NCBI GenBank assembly: GCA_002408065.1
Contig: DHQI01000052.1
Location: 18,221-24,884 of the forward strand
Origin: Bacteroidales bacterium UBA5342
GTDB taxonomy: Bacteria > Bacteroidota > Bacteroidia > Bacteroidales > UBA5342
DNA: 6,664 nucleotides
Direction of reading: 5' to 3'
Positions 1 to 6,581 of the stretch are shown piece by piece. Numbering within the stretch: position 1 is the first letter of the stretch; each line of letters begins with the position of its first letter. A model generated the notes under the pieces. The model did not search any database and had not been told where the DNA came from. It was given only the letters and a program-made list of their open reading frames with translations. The translations under genes were made by a program, and so were the position numbers.

Positions 1-96
1 TCCGGGGACAATATAGTATGGATTGTGGGGCACCGTTTAGACGATCGTTTTAAAATAGATGAAGAAAGTCGGCAAATTCTTAAGATTTGGCTTTAG
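1..96 (+). CDS. tilS: C-terminal end of probable tRNA(Ile)-lysidine synthase (partial, 5' end outside window)
   Basis: Frame 1 is open from the first base to a TAG at 94-96 and gives 31 residues that include WIVGHRLDDRFKI and end QILKIWL. The pattern [WV]-x-V-G-x-R-[IL]-D-[DE]-R-F-K-I followed by a short, basic/hydrophobic tail is what I recall from the extreme C-terminus of TilS proteins in Bacteroidota. TilS is the cytoplasmic ATP-dependent enzyme that modifies C34 of tRNA-Ile2 to lysidine, so that the tRNA reads AUA codons. The catalytic N-terminal PP-loop domain is outside the window, so the call rests on this tail alone. The last 17 bases overlap the 3' end of the convergent regulator gene, which leaves no room for a terminator after the stop. 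Another protein with a similar tail is possible. Confidence 0.62.
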   Translation, partial: SGDNIVWIVGHRLDDRFKIDEESRQILKIWL

Positions 97-1111
97 TCTT
101 CAAGGTGGATTCCCTTAGTATCATAGTGCCCTTTACAATAGTGTCAAGCAACGGTGTATTTATCTTCTCCATTTCTTTTAATATTTGATTGGCCGCTATA
201 GCACCTATTTCCTTGCTATGCTGATCAAAAGAGGTAATAGGAGGGTTTAGAAACTCTGTGAAAGGTTCGTTGGCATAACCGGCAAGACCTATATCCTCAG
301 GGATTTTTATGCCTGCCTCTTTGAAAACGAGGCTGGCTCCTAAAGCGGCATAATCACCGGTAGAAAAAATAGCATCTATCCCCAATTTATTATCGATGAT
401 ATAGCGCGCAGCCTCAGCACCTTCCTGTCGGTTGTTTGTTTTTTCAAAGAAGAAAGCATCGTTTGCTTCAATACCATATTCCTTATGAGCTGCCAGATAA
501 CCTGCACGTCTGTCGCGGTAGATGTTACTGCTTAGTCTGCCGCAAAAAAGCGCAATATTATGGTAGCCTTGTTCTAGCATATGCTGTACGGTAGCTTTAG
601 AGGCCTCAAAATCATTGTTGCGGACAAAGCTGGTAGGAAGATTTTCTACGATGCTGTCAAATTGTACAATCTTGATACCAGCATCCAGAGCTTTTTGCAG
701 ACTTTCGATGTTAGCTTTTGCTTTGTTTGAGGAGATAATGATACCCGATACTTTATGGTTGATCAGCGTATTGATGAGTTTTTGTTCGGTTTCCGGTGAA
801 TTGGAGGTTTGACAAATCATAACAGAATAATCAGCTTTGGCTAACTCATTCTCGATGCTGTGTATGGCATTTGAAAAATAATGGCGGTTGATGTTAGGTA
901 CAATAACCCCTACGACTTTAGATTTTCCTGTCCTTAGGTTCGATGCCACTATATTGGGTTGGTAATTGAGCTTTTGGGCCATTGCTTTCACCCGGTCTTT
1001 CATCTTCTGACTAATGCGCGGATGATTGTTCAGTGCTCGTGATACAGTGGCAGGAGTTGTTTCTAATTCACGGGCTAGATCGTGTATGGTTACTTTGGCC
1101 TCTTTACTCAT
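80..1111 (-). CDS. LacI-family transcriptional regulator
   Basis: A 343-residue protein with full LacI/GalR architecture and normal length. Residues 7-27 form the N-terminal helix-turn-helix (VTIHDLARELETTPATVSRAL), with the recognition helix around TPATVSRAL. Residues 51-62 (QPNIVASNLRTG) form the hinge helix and include the leucine (L59) that in this family wedges into the minor groove at the central CpG of the operator. From about residue 65 the periplasmic-binding-like effector domain follows, with VGVIVPNI at 67-74, RDRRAGY at 199-205, STGDYAALGA at 250-259, GYANEPFTEF at 278-287 and the terminal ILREST at 331-336. The NEPFT variant is common in Bacteroidota members. These are cytoplasmic dimeric repressors or activators that respond to a sugar or related metabolite. 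The effector cannot be read from the sequence, and no sugar-use genes lie beside it. The ATG is set by the usual short lead into the HTH and by a -7 box 19 nt upstream. A LacI-type operator overlaps that promoter, so autoregulation is likely. The 3' end overlaps the upstream gene's end by 17 bp. Confidence 0.95.
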   Translation of the reverse strand: MSKEAKVTIHDLARELETTPATVSRALNNHPRISQKMKDRVKAMAQKLNYQPNIVASNLRTGKSKVVGVIVPNINRHYFSNAIHSIENELAKADYSVMICQTSNSPETEQKLINTLINHKVSGIIISSNKAKANIESLQKALDAGIKIVQFDSIVENLPTSFVRNNDFEASKATVQHMLEQGYHNIALFCGRLSSNIYRDRRAGYLAAHKEYGIEANDAFFFEKTNNRQEGAEAARYIIDNKLGIDAIFSTGDYAALGASLVFKEAGIKIPEDIGLAGYANEPFTEFLNPPITSFDQHSKEIGAIAANQILKEMEKINTPLLDTIVKGTMILRESTLKTKAKS

Positions 1112-1130
1112 ATATACAGCTTAATAATCG

Positions 1131-1138
1131 CAAATGTA
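1131..1138 (-). promoter_or_regulatory. Promoter -7 box of the LacI-family regulator gene
   Basis: On the minus strand this reads TACATTTG, a perfect match to the Bacteroidota -7 consensus TAnnTTTG. It ends 19 nt before the ATG at 1111, so transcription should start near 1125 with a leader of about 14 nt. No convincing -33 TTG sits at the expected distance of 19-21 bp. That region is occupied by the palindromic operator at 1149-1162. Confidence 0.6.
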
Positions 1139-1148
1139 CTTAAAAAGA

Positions 1149-1162
1149 TGCAAACGATTGCA
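1149..1162. promoter_or_regulatory. LacI-family operator (probable autoregulatory site)
   Basis: TGCAAACGATTGCA is a 14-bp inverted repeat with arms TGCAA/TTGCA around a central A-CG-A; only the positions next to the CpG break the symmetry. This matches the general LacI-family operator form, a palindrome centred on CG with AA/TT flanks. It lies 11 bp upstream of the regulator's -7 box and covers the place where its -33 element would be, so a bound repressor would block RNA polymerase. No second copy was noticed elsewhere in the window. That the neighbouring regulator binds it is an inference from position and form. Confidence 0.7.
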
Positions 1163-1196
1163 CCCTGCGCGGAATTAATGCCTCAATGATTAGTAA

Positions 1197-1265
1197 CCCG
1201 AGTTCGGGATAAGCTTATTGTCACTTCAAGCTTGATTTTTACAGATCACGCGTTTTCAAGCTTGT
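1197..1265. repeat. Cluster of four short palindromes, three centred on AAGCTT
   Basis: Within 69 bp there are CCCGA-GT-TCGGG (1197-1208), ATAAGCTTAT (1209-1218, directly abutting), TCAAGCTTGA (1226-1235) and TCAAGCTTGT (1256-1265, eight-base palindromic core 1257-1264). The last two share the direct repeat TTCAAGCTTG exactly 30 bp apart. They can also pair with each other (1227-1235 with 1256-1264) to form a 9-bp stem with a 20-nt loop, and a T-rich stretch (TCTTTTTTGTTTT) follows on the plus strand, giving a terminator-like shape. The cluster could be protein-binding sites in front of the AsmA-like gene or a weak plus-strand terminator shielding it from upstream read-through. The sequence does not decide between these. 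The rest of the gap between the two promoters (about 1163-1330) shows nothing else that I can support. Confidence 0.4.
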
Positions 1266-1332
1266 CTTTTTTGTTTTAATAGGCTTCGTCTTAGGCTTTG
1301 GTGCGTTTTTTGTTAGCAATGCTGACGAATAC

Positions 1333-1363
1333 TTGTGTTGTCATGGTATTCTCATTAATTTTG
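1333..1363 (+). promoter_or_regulatory. Bacteroidota-type promoter of the AsmA-like gene
   Basis: TTG at 1333-1335, a 20-bp spacer, and TAATTTTG at 1356-1363, which is a perfect TAnnTTTG -7 box. Transcription should start near 1369, giving an A/T-rich leader of about 17 nt before the GTG at 1387. Both elements and their spacing fit the known -33/-7 promoter of this phylum. Confidence 0.65.
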
Positions 1364-1386
1364 GACACTCATAAATAACTTGTATT

Positions 1387-3828
1387 GTGAATAGAAAAAC
1401 GCTGATCTTTGGTTTGAGTGCTTTGTTGTTGATATTACTCATAACTGTACCCGGCATTCTAAAAAATAAAGTTTCGAAACTGTTAGTTGCCGAAATAGAG
1501 AGTGAGTCAGATTATCAGGTGACATACGAGAATGTTAAAGTCGCTTTTTTTCGAAATTTTCCCCGGGTAAAAATGAATATTGAGGCTTTTCGAATGGCAA
1601 CGGCTGAAGATACCTTCCTTTATGTGCCTTCTTTTGAAGGGGAGTTGTCTCTGGGTAAAGTGATGAAGAATGAGTTGGAACTTGGAACGGTATCATTTTT
1701 TCAACCCAAGCTTAAGTATCATGTAAAAAAAGAAGTGGACAGTGATACTCCTACTCATAAAATATCAAATAATCCGGGCAAGCAAGAGGAGGAAAACAAT
1801 CCTTTTGCTTTGTTTAAGGTAAAGCATTTTACCATTACTGATGGCAGCTTTTTTATTGAGAATACAGATAGCACAAGTCTTAGTATTACAGGTGTAAACT
1901 ATGAAATGAGTGGGGCAATAAATCAACAGTCAGCTGCTTTTATGATAAACCTTGGTGTGGCGGCGATGACCTATCGTGCTTCTGGTTTTTCTGTTAGTGA
2001 TGTGCCCTTGAATCTGGATGTTATGTTGGGATATGATTTGACAACAAGTCTGTTAACGGTGGGGGATAATAAGCTTTCAATTGGTGGGGTGAAGACCTCT
2101 TTTGAGGGTGATGTAGAACTGCTGTCAAAGCCTGTTTTTAATTTACACTTTGAAGCACCGGAAACTCAGGTAAGCGATGTGTTGGCCATACTGCCCAAGC
2201 GCCTTATCCGTGATGTGGAGCAGCTCGAAACTGATGGTGATGTGAAGGTGTCTGGTTTTGTGCGAGGTGTTTATCTTGGCCGGGAAAGTTTGCCTGCTTA
2301 TGGTTTTGATTTTAAGTTAAGGGATGCTTGGTTTAAGTATAAATATTTACCGGAAAAGGTGGAGAGTATTAATTTTTCAGCCAGTCTGGAACACTCTGAA
2401 GCTACACCTGCTGACAGCACTGTGATATGGGTAGAAAAGATGGCATTACGTTCAGGAGCTAATTATTTAGTCTCTGACCTTAAGATTTCTTCGCCCCTTT
2501 CTGATGTAGCCGTAGCCGGTACCTTAAAAGGAAAAATGGATTTAGAGGCATTGAAAAATGTAGTGCCTATGGCTGCTTCTGATATTGTTGGTAAGCTACA
2601 GGCTGATGTGAGTTTCAATGGTAAGTTATCTGATATTGAGCAGGAAAATTATGCCGATTTCGATGCTTCCGGTTATTTAGATCTTGATGGTTATTATTTG
2701 AAAAATAAAAGCTTGCCTCAGGGTTTGAGTATTACAAAAGCTAAACTTGATTTTACGCCTGATCGCATCAATCTGAGAAGTTTTAGTGGCAGATTAGGAA
2801 GCAGTGATTTGCGTCTGAGTGGTTATTTGAGCAACTATTTTGCTTATGTGTTTGATGAGAAATCGCTGAAAGGAAATCTGCAACTTAATTCCCGCTTTAT
2901 AAACCTCAATGAATTTATGATTGCTCAGTCTGGAGTTAATGCAAATCAGTCGCTAGCTAATGCTGCGAAAAATAACGCGACTTCTTCATTCATTATTCCA
3001 GGAGATTTAGATCTATTATTGAATGCCAATATCTCAAAAATTAGAGCTGACGATATGATAATGACTAATTGTAAGGGGAAATTGGCACTTAATGATTCCC
3101 GCATTCAACTCGATAATTTTAATCTTAACACCTTGGGGGGTAGTATTAAGGTCAATGGGCAATATAATACGCAGAATACCTCTGAAATATATTCAGATTT
3201 GGATTTGTATGTTAAGAATGTGGAAATAGCGCAAGCGGTAAAATCTGTTACATTGTTTAAAACGATGTTTCCATCACAGCAAATTACTGAAGGCAAACTT
3301 TCGTCAGAAATGAGTTATTATGCCCGTTTGGATGAAAGGGGAGAGGTTGACTTGAAAAGTGTAAAAAGTAAAGGGTATCTAAGTTCTACCGGGGTACGAA
3401 TAGCTAATAATAAATCGTTGACTCAACTAGCTAAGCAGATGAAGGATCCGCGCTATGCTGATATTACTACAGGTCCGGTTAAGATTGATTATACTATGGA
3501 AGAGGGACAATTAATCTTGGCGCCTTTTGATGTCAAAGTGGTGGATAAAAATATCCATACCGGGGGATGGTATAATATTGATAATACACTCAATTTTAGA
3601 ATTAAAACGACTGTGAAAGCCAAAGAAATAGGGGGTGATGTTAGTAAATATGTGGCTATGGTTAGTGACCCTAATAAGCCATTGCCGGTAACAGTTATTA
3701 TCACGGGCAATGCAAAACAGCCTAATATAAAATACGATACTCGTGAAGCCATTAAAATCCTGCGCGAAGATGTCACCAAGAACCTGAATGGTGATGCGGT
3801 TAGGAGTATCTTGAAGGGTATTTTTTAA
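1387..3828 (+). CDS. AsmA-family envelope protein
   Basis: An 813-residue protein. Residues 5-25 are a hydrophobic N-terminal anchor after a short basic start (MNRK). The remainder is long, beta-rich and should lie in the periplasm. The early part (about 28-115) has the AsmA-like pattern of a short helix followed by VTYENVKVAFFRNFPRVKMNIEAF. A hydrophilic, probably flexible linker lies at about 117-140 (rich in D, N, E, K). The C-terminal AsmA-like region is clear at about 540-735, for example SRIQLDNFNLNTLGGSIKVNGQY at 571-593, and the tail (about 785-813) looks like an amphipathic helix ending KGIF. AsmA relatives (AsmA, TamB, YhdP) are thought to bridge the envelope and affect lipid transport and outer-membrane assembly; the role of this paralogue is not known. 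Translation starts at GTG (1387). No in-frame ATG lies between the promoter and the anchor, and this start yields the expected signal anchor. The gene is transcribed alone from its own promoter and faces the LysM gene tail-to-tail. Confidence 0.85.
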   Translation: MNRKTLIFGLSALLLILLITVPGILKNKVSKLLVAEIESESDYQVTYENVKVAFFRNFPRVKMNIEAFRMATAEDTFLYVPSFEGELSLGKVMKNELELGTVSFFQPKLKYHVKKEVDSDTPTHKISNNPGKQEEENNPFALFKVKHFTITDGSFFIENTDSTSLSITGVNYEMSGAINQQSAAFMINLGVAAMTYRASGFSVSDVPLNLDVMLGYDLTTSLLTVGDNKLSIGGVKTSFEGDVELLSKPVFNLHFEAPETQVSDVLAILPKRLIRDVEQLETDGDVKVSGFVRGVYLGRESLPAYGFDFKLRDAWFKYKYLPEKVESINFSASLEHSEATPADSTVIWVEKMALRSGANYLVSDLKISSPLSDVAVAGTLKGKMDLEALKNVVPMAASDIVGKLQADVSFNGKLSDIEQENYADFDASGYLDLDGYYLKNKSLPQGLSITKAKLDFTPDRINLRSFSGRLGSSDLRLSGYLSNYFAYVFDEKSLKGNLQLNSRFINLNEFMIAQSGVNANQSLANAAKNNATSSFIIPGDLDLLLNANISKIRADDMIMTNCKGKLALNDSRIQLDNFNLNTLGGSIKVNGQYNTQNTSEIYSDLDLYVKNVEIAQAVKSVTLFKTMFPSQQITEGKLSSEMSYYARLDERGEVDLKSVKSKGYLSSTGVRIANNKSLTQLAKQMKDPRYADITTGPVKIDYTMEEGQLILAPFDVKVVDKNIHTGGWYNIDNTLNFRIKTTVKAKEIGGDVSKYVAMVSDPNKPLPVTVIITGNAKQPNIKYDTREAIKILREDVTKNLNGDAVRSILKGIF

Positions 3829-4014
3829 TATTAAAAATTGAGTTTGAAGCTTAGGGATTATATTCTGTGGTACTTTGGATAAATCATTCACTATTCTTTG
3901 AAAGACGGTACCTATTTATAAAGAAAACGGGGCGTGATGAAGCGGGTTCGCCTATCATCGCGTCCCATTTGTATAGGTGTGCCTCGGGTGTTAGCAGGAA
4001 CGTTTTTTAATGAC
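3829..4014. other. Convergent intergenic region
   Basis: These 186 bp separate the stops of the AsmA-like gene and the LysM gene. The main content is the hairpin at 3929-3966. The first 100 bp (3829-3928) show no credible ORF and no perfect TAnnTTTG box; TACTTTG near 3870 and TATTCTTTG near 3892 have the wrong internal spacing. Confidence 0.6.
3917..3966 (-). terminator. Probable rho-independent terminator of the LysM gene
   Basis: A long stem is formed by 3929-3940 and 3955-3966 around a 14-nt loop. On the minus strand it begins 48 nt after the LysM stop and is followed by GTTTTCTTTATA, a U-rich tract, as expected of an intrinsic terminator. On the minus strand 10 of 12 positions pair, with two A/C mismatches. 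On the plus strand all 12 pair, with two of them G-U wobbles, but only ATTTGT follows. It may therefore also slow or end transcription from the AsmA-like gene, whose stop is 100 nt upstream. Short outer arms (CCTAT at 3911-3915 and ATAGG at 3973-3977) could extend the structure. Confidence 0.6.
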
Positions 4015-6318
4015 TTACTCTTCTATGAGTTTTAATTCAAAATCTTGAGTGTATTCGATAGGGTATAACGTTTTGTTAACAAAGCCGCCCCAGTTATTGA
4101 TGCGTTCAAAACTAAAATCTACACATAAACCGTTGTTTTGAATCTCATTCAGATGATTTTCAAATTGGTTGCCATATTCTGCCAAGCCATTAATAAAGAA
4201 GCATACCACATCGTAACCTAACATGCCGTAATAAGGATATTTCTCACTAGGTAAAGTGTAGATGTAATCATTGTATTTTGTTCTGAAATTCGTCATACGT
4301 TCTTCTTCACTGAAAAGGTCGGCATAAAACGGTGAATACAGCTCACAGCCAACATTGTAAAGGCTCTCGAGTTCGCTTAGCTCAAACAATTGCCATTCGG
4401 AGAAGCCTAATAGCTTGATGTCGATTTCTTTGTGCCGCGAAGCATAGTTTTCCATAATAGGAATCACGCGGGTGTAAAGTTTTTCTTTTTCGTCCGGTAT
4501 AATGATCAGGTTGTGCTTTTCTTTGCTTAAAAGTGCTGAAAGACCGCCCATCTGGTCACGTATGAAATCAATCTCTTTGTACGTTACTTGTCGTGTGAGT
4601 ATACTATCCGGATTGTAAAGTTCCGATTTTAGCAACTCAGAAAATAAGGTTTGTCGTTCATCTCCCGGTTGTGATTTAACAACGATGATGTTTGAAGCGT
4701 TGTAGCGTTGGGCTACCTTATGCGTAATATGGGCATATTGTATGCCAGGTGTAGGGCGTACCTGAAAGAGGTAAGGGTTGCTGTCTATGCTTTCGCATTC
4801 CGATAGAAAAGGGACGACCATGCGGATGTGATTTTTCATGCAAAATTCTGACACCGGTCTTGAGTGGTCGTGAAAGGCAGGGCCTATGATGAGGTCTGAT
4901 TCTAAGAGTGATGAGTCTTGCAATACTTTCATAATATTGATAACTCCTCGTTCTGTGTCATAATTTTTTATCCTAACGACGATGCCTTTTTCTTTCAGGT
5001 CGTTCAATGCTATTAAGGCACCAAAGTAAAACTCACGGAAAATAGGTGTGCCGGGGAAGATGGTTTTAGGGTTGCGCGTTTTATAGCTTACCTTGTTGGT
5101 CAGAGGATCGACTTCTTTAATGGTGTTTATGGTGTCGTTACGATGCAGGTATAGAGGCCATAAGAAGGATACATTGATCGTGTCACCTAACACTTTTTTG
5201 TGCTGTTCGAAATAGCGGGCCAGGTCTTCTTGTTCTTTGTTTTGAGCTACACGTGTTACCAGTGAGTCCACACTTTCTACCCTAAGGGTAGGGATGTTTA
5301 GTTGTGTTCCTTTTTTTAGCTTGGTCCATTTTCTGACGTGTGGGTTTGCCGCCCGTATGTCCATAATTGGTACTTGGTACTTCTCTGCTATATGGCGTAT
5401 ATCGTCTTTTTTTTCCACGGTATAGATCTCTTGTTCTTCGGTTGCAACTTCTACAGAGTATTCATACGAATGGGGGATTTTTAGCATATAACCTACAGGG
5501 GGTAATTGTTCGCCAAAAGTGTTGCTTTTTACAATTACATCTGAGGGTATTTTGTATAGAGCAGCTATGCTTTCCAATGTTTCGCCGTTTTTGATGCGGT
5601 GGTATACATAGCGTGTATCGGTCAGCTCTTCGGAGAGGAGCGCTTCTGCTCTTTTGTCTTCTGTTTGTACGGGTATGCGTATCTGAGCTCCTATCGTCAG
5701 GTTATTGGTTTCAAGCCCGGGATTAGCTGCCGCTAATTGCGTCAGAGATATCTGATATTTGCCGGCTATACCAAAGGCTGTCTCTTCTGGCTGCACAATA
5801 TGGTATTGAAAGGTGTCTTTTTTTTCTAATTGTTCGGACTTTCTTTCTGTTTTAGGCAATTTAATATAAGCAGCTTCTGTTATTTTAGGTATTTTTAGTT
5901 CCTGATTTAACTTCAATACTTCGTCAGATCCCGGGTTATTTTTCACAATATCATTGATGGATACACCGTATTTGCGCGATATGAAGAACAGGGTTTCGCC
6001 GCTAGCTACTTTATGGTATATAAAGTCGTTATTTTTCACCTCTTCTTTATCCGAATTGCGCCCTTTTACAACAGGAATACGAATGATTTGACCTACTTTC
6101 AGTCCCTCTTTGGTTTCCTCTTTGTTAAGTTCTATGATGTCTTGGTAAGCTACGCCAAATTTACGTCCAATGGCCATAAATCCTTCGCTTTCTTGTACTT
6201 CGTAAAGGTAGTATTCCTTACCGTTTTCAATGATTTTATTGTAGCTAAGTTCGGCATTCTGAGCTTGTATGTTTAAAGTCAGAATAGTGACGAGGAGAGT
6301 TATGAGTGCTTTTCGCAT
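4015..6318 (-). CDS. Exported protein with five LysM domains and a PBP1-like (periplasmic-binding-protein fold) domain
   Basis: A 767-residue protein. Residues 1-19 form a signal peptide (MRKALITLLVTILTLNIQA) with a likely signal peptidase I site near QA/QN and no lipobox cysteine. Five LysM modules follow at about 37-82, 99-144, 170-216, 237-282 and 297-343. Each shows the Y-x-[VI]-x-x-x-[ED]-[ST] start, a central [YF]-x-[IV]-x-x-x-[IVL] helix, an asparagine-containing loop and a closing [IL]-x-IP. Residues about 381-760 resemble a type 1 periplasmic-binding-protein fold, as in LivJ-like proteins and LpoA: REFYFGALIALNDLKEKGI (428-446), the YDTERG segment (453-458), DLIIGPAFHDHSRPVSEF (475-492) and GMLGYDVVCFFINGLAEYG (698-716). 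LysM modules bind N-acetylglucosamine polymers, chiefly peptidoglycan. The C-terminal domain may bind a small ligand or, as LpoA does, a peptidoglycan synthase; that role is inference. The ATG at 6318 directly precedes the signal peptide and lies 34 nt downstream of a -7 box. The gene stands alone, with its own promoter and terminator. Confidence 0.9.
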   Translation of the reverse strand: MRKALITLLVTILTLNIQAQNAELSYNKIIENGKEYYLYEVQESEGFMAIGRKFGVAYQDIIELNKEETKEGLKVGQIIRIPVVKGRNSDKEEVKNNDFIYHKVASGETLFFISRKYGVSINDIVKNNPGSDEVLKLNQELKIPKITEAAYIKLPKTERKSEQLEKKDTFQYHIVQPEETAFGIAGKYQISLTQLAAANPGLETNNLTIGAQIRIPVQTEDKRAEALLSEELTDTRYVYHRIKNGETLESIAALYKIPSDVIVKSNTFGEQLPPVGYMLKIPHSYEYSVEVATEEQEIYTVEKKDDIRHIAEKYQVPIMDIRAANPHVRKWTKLKKGTQLNIPTLRVESVDSLVTRVAQNKEQEDLARYFEQHKKVLGDTINVSFLWPLYLHRNDTINTIKEVDPLTNKVSYKTRNPKTIFPGTPIFREFYFGALIALNDLKEKGIVVRIKNYDTERGVINIMKVLQDSSLLESDLIIGPAFHDHSRPVSEFCMKNHIRMVVPFLSECESIDSNPYLFQVRPTPGIQYAHITHKVAQRYNASNIIVVKSQPGDERQTLFSELLKSELYNPDSILTRQVTYKEIDFIRDQMGGLSALLSKEKHNLIIIPDEKEKLYTRVIPIMENYASRHKEIDIKLLGFSEWQLFELSELESLYNVGCELYSPFYADLFSEEERMTNFRTKYNDYIYTLPSEKYPYYGMLGYDVVCFFINGLAEYGNQFENHLNEIQNNGLCVDFSFERINNWGGFVNKTLYPIEYTQDFELKLIEE

Positions 6319-6352
6319 GTGCTAATAGAGCTAATATTCTAATTTAAAAACG

Positions 6353-6360
6353 CAAATCTA
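6353..6360 (-). promoter_or_regulatory. Promoter -7 box of the LysM gene
   Basis: On the minus strand this reads TAGATTTG, a perfect TAnnTTTG match. The predicted transcription start is near 6347, which gives a leader of about 29 nt. No good -33 TTG is visible 19-21 bp upstream, so strength or activator dependence is unknown. Confidence 0.55.
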
Positions 6361-6456
6361 AGCTTTTTATGATGTAAGAGTGGCAGGCTGGAGCCAATTT
6401 TTTCAACAAATAGCTATCGATTCGAAATCTATTATTCAAGAAATGAGTATACGGTA

Positions 6457-6470
6457 GTTTACATGTAAAC
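6457..6470. promoter_or_regulatory. Perfect 14-bp palindrome, possible regulator-binding site
   Basis: GTTTACATGTAAAC equals its own reverse complement across all 14 bases. It lies about 97 bp upstream of the LysM -7 box. It lacks the central CG of the LacI-type site at 1149-1162, so a different regulator would be expected. The protein that binds it, if any, is unknown. Confidence 0.4.
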
Positions 6471-6516
6471 AATAGACGAATAAAAATATTTACAATAAGA
6501 CTCGTCATATTTTCAC

Positions 6517-6580
6517 CACGAATCACACGAATAGCACGAATTTGATAGAGCAGTTTCGCTGAGTTTAATTTCACGAATTT
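6517..6580. repeat. CACGAATnn 9-bp tandem repeat with a spaced fourth copy
   Basis: Three head-to-tail units, CACGAATCA (6517-6525), CACGAATAG (6526-6534) and CACGAATTT (6535-6543), are followed by a fourth, CACGAATTT, at 6572-6580, 37 bp after the third. On the minus strand they read as ATTCGTG units. From memory, similar ATTCGTG-rich intergenic stretches recur in many Bacteroidota and other environmental genomes, so this may be one copy of a dispersed family. The window alone shows only this copy. Confidence 0.6.
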
Positions 6581-6581
6581 T

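Noticed and set aside
615..812. 65-residue plus-strand frame inside the regulator gene
   Set aside because: Antisense shadow of a clearly conserved LacI-family coding region.
1281..1300. Direct repeat AGGCTTCG / AGGCTTTG
   Set aside because: Short, imperfect and without a positional relation to a promoter; likely chance.
3511..3891. 126-residue minus-strand frame, with another of 96 residues at 3489-3779
   Set aside because: Both lie antisense to the well-supported 3' end of the AsmA-like gene, show no recognisable domain and have no promoter.
5367..6276. Plus-strand frames of 75 and 87 residues at 5367-5594 and 6013-6276
   Set aside because: They are antisense to the LysM domains, whose repeated motif pattern fixes the true frame. 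Their hydrophobic composition is a by-product of the opposite strand.
6344..6574. 76-residue minus-strand reading frame containing AIRVIRGEN
   Set aside because: It translates the ATTCGTG repeats and the LysM gene's promoter region; the RVIRG-type string is a typical artefact of such repeats. No promoter or protein-like composition supports it.
6517..6580. CRISPR-like array
   Set aside because: The units are 9 bp with no spacers between the first three, so they are simple tandem repeats.
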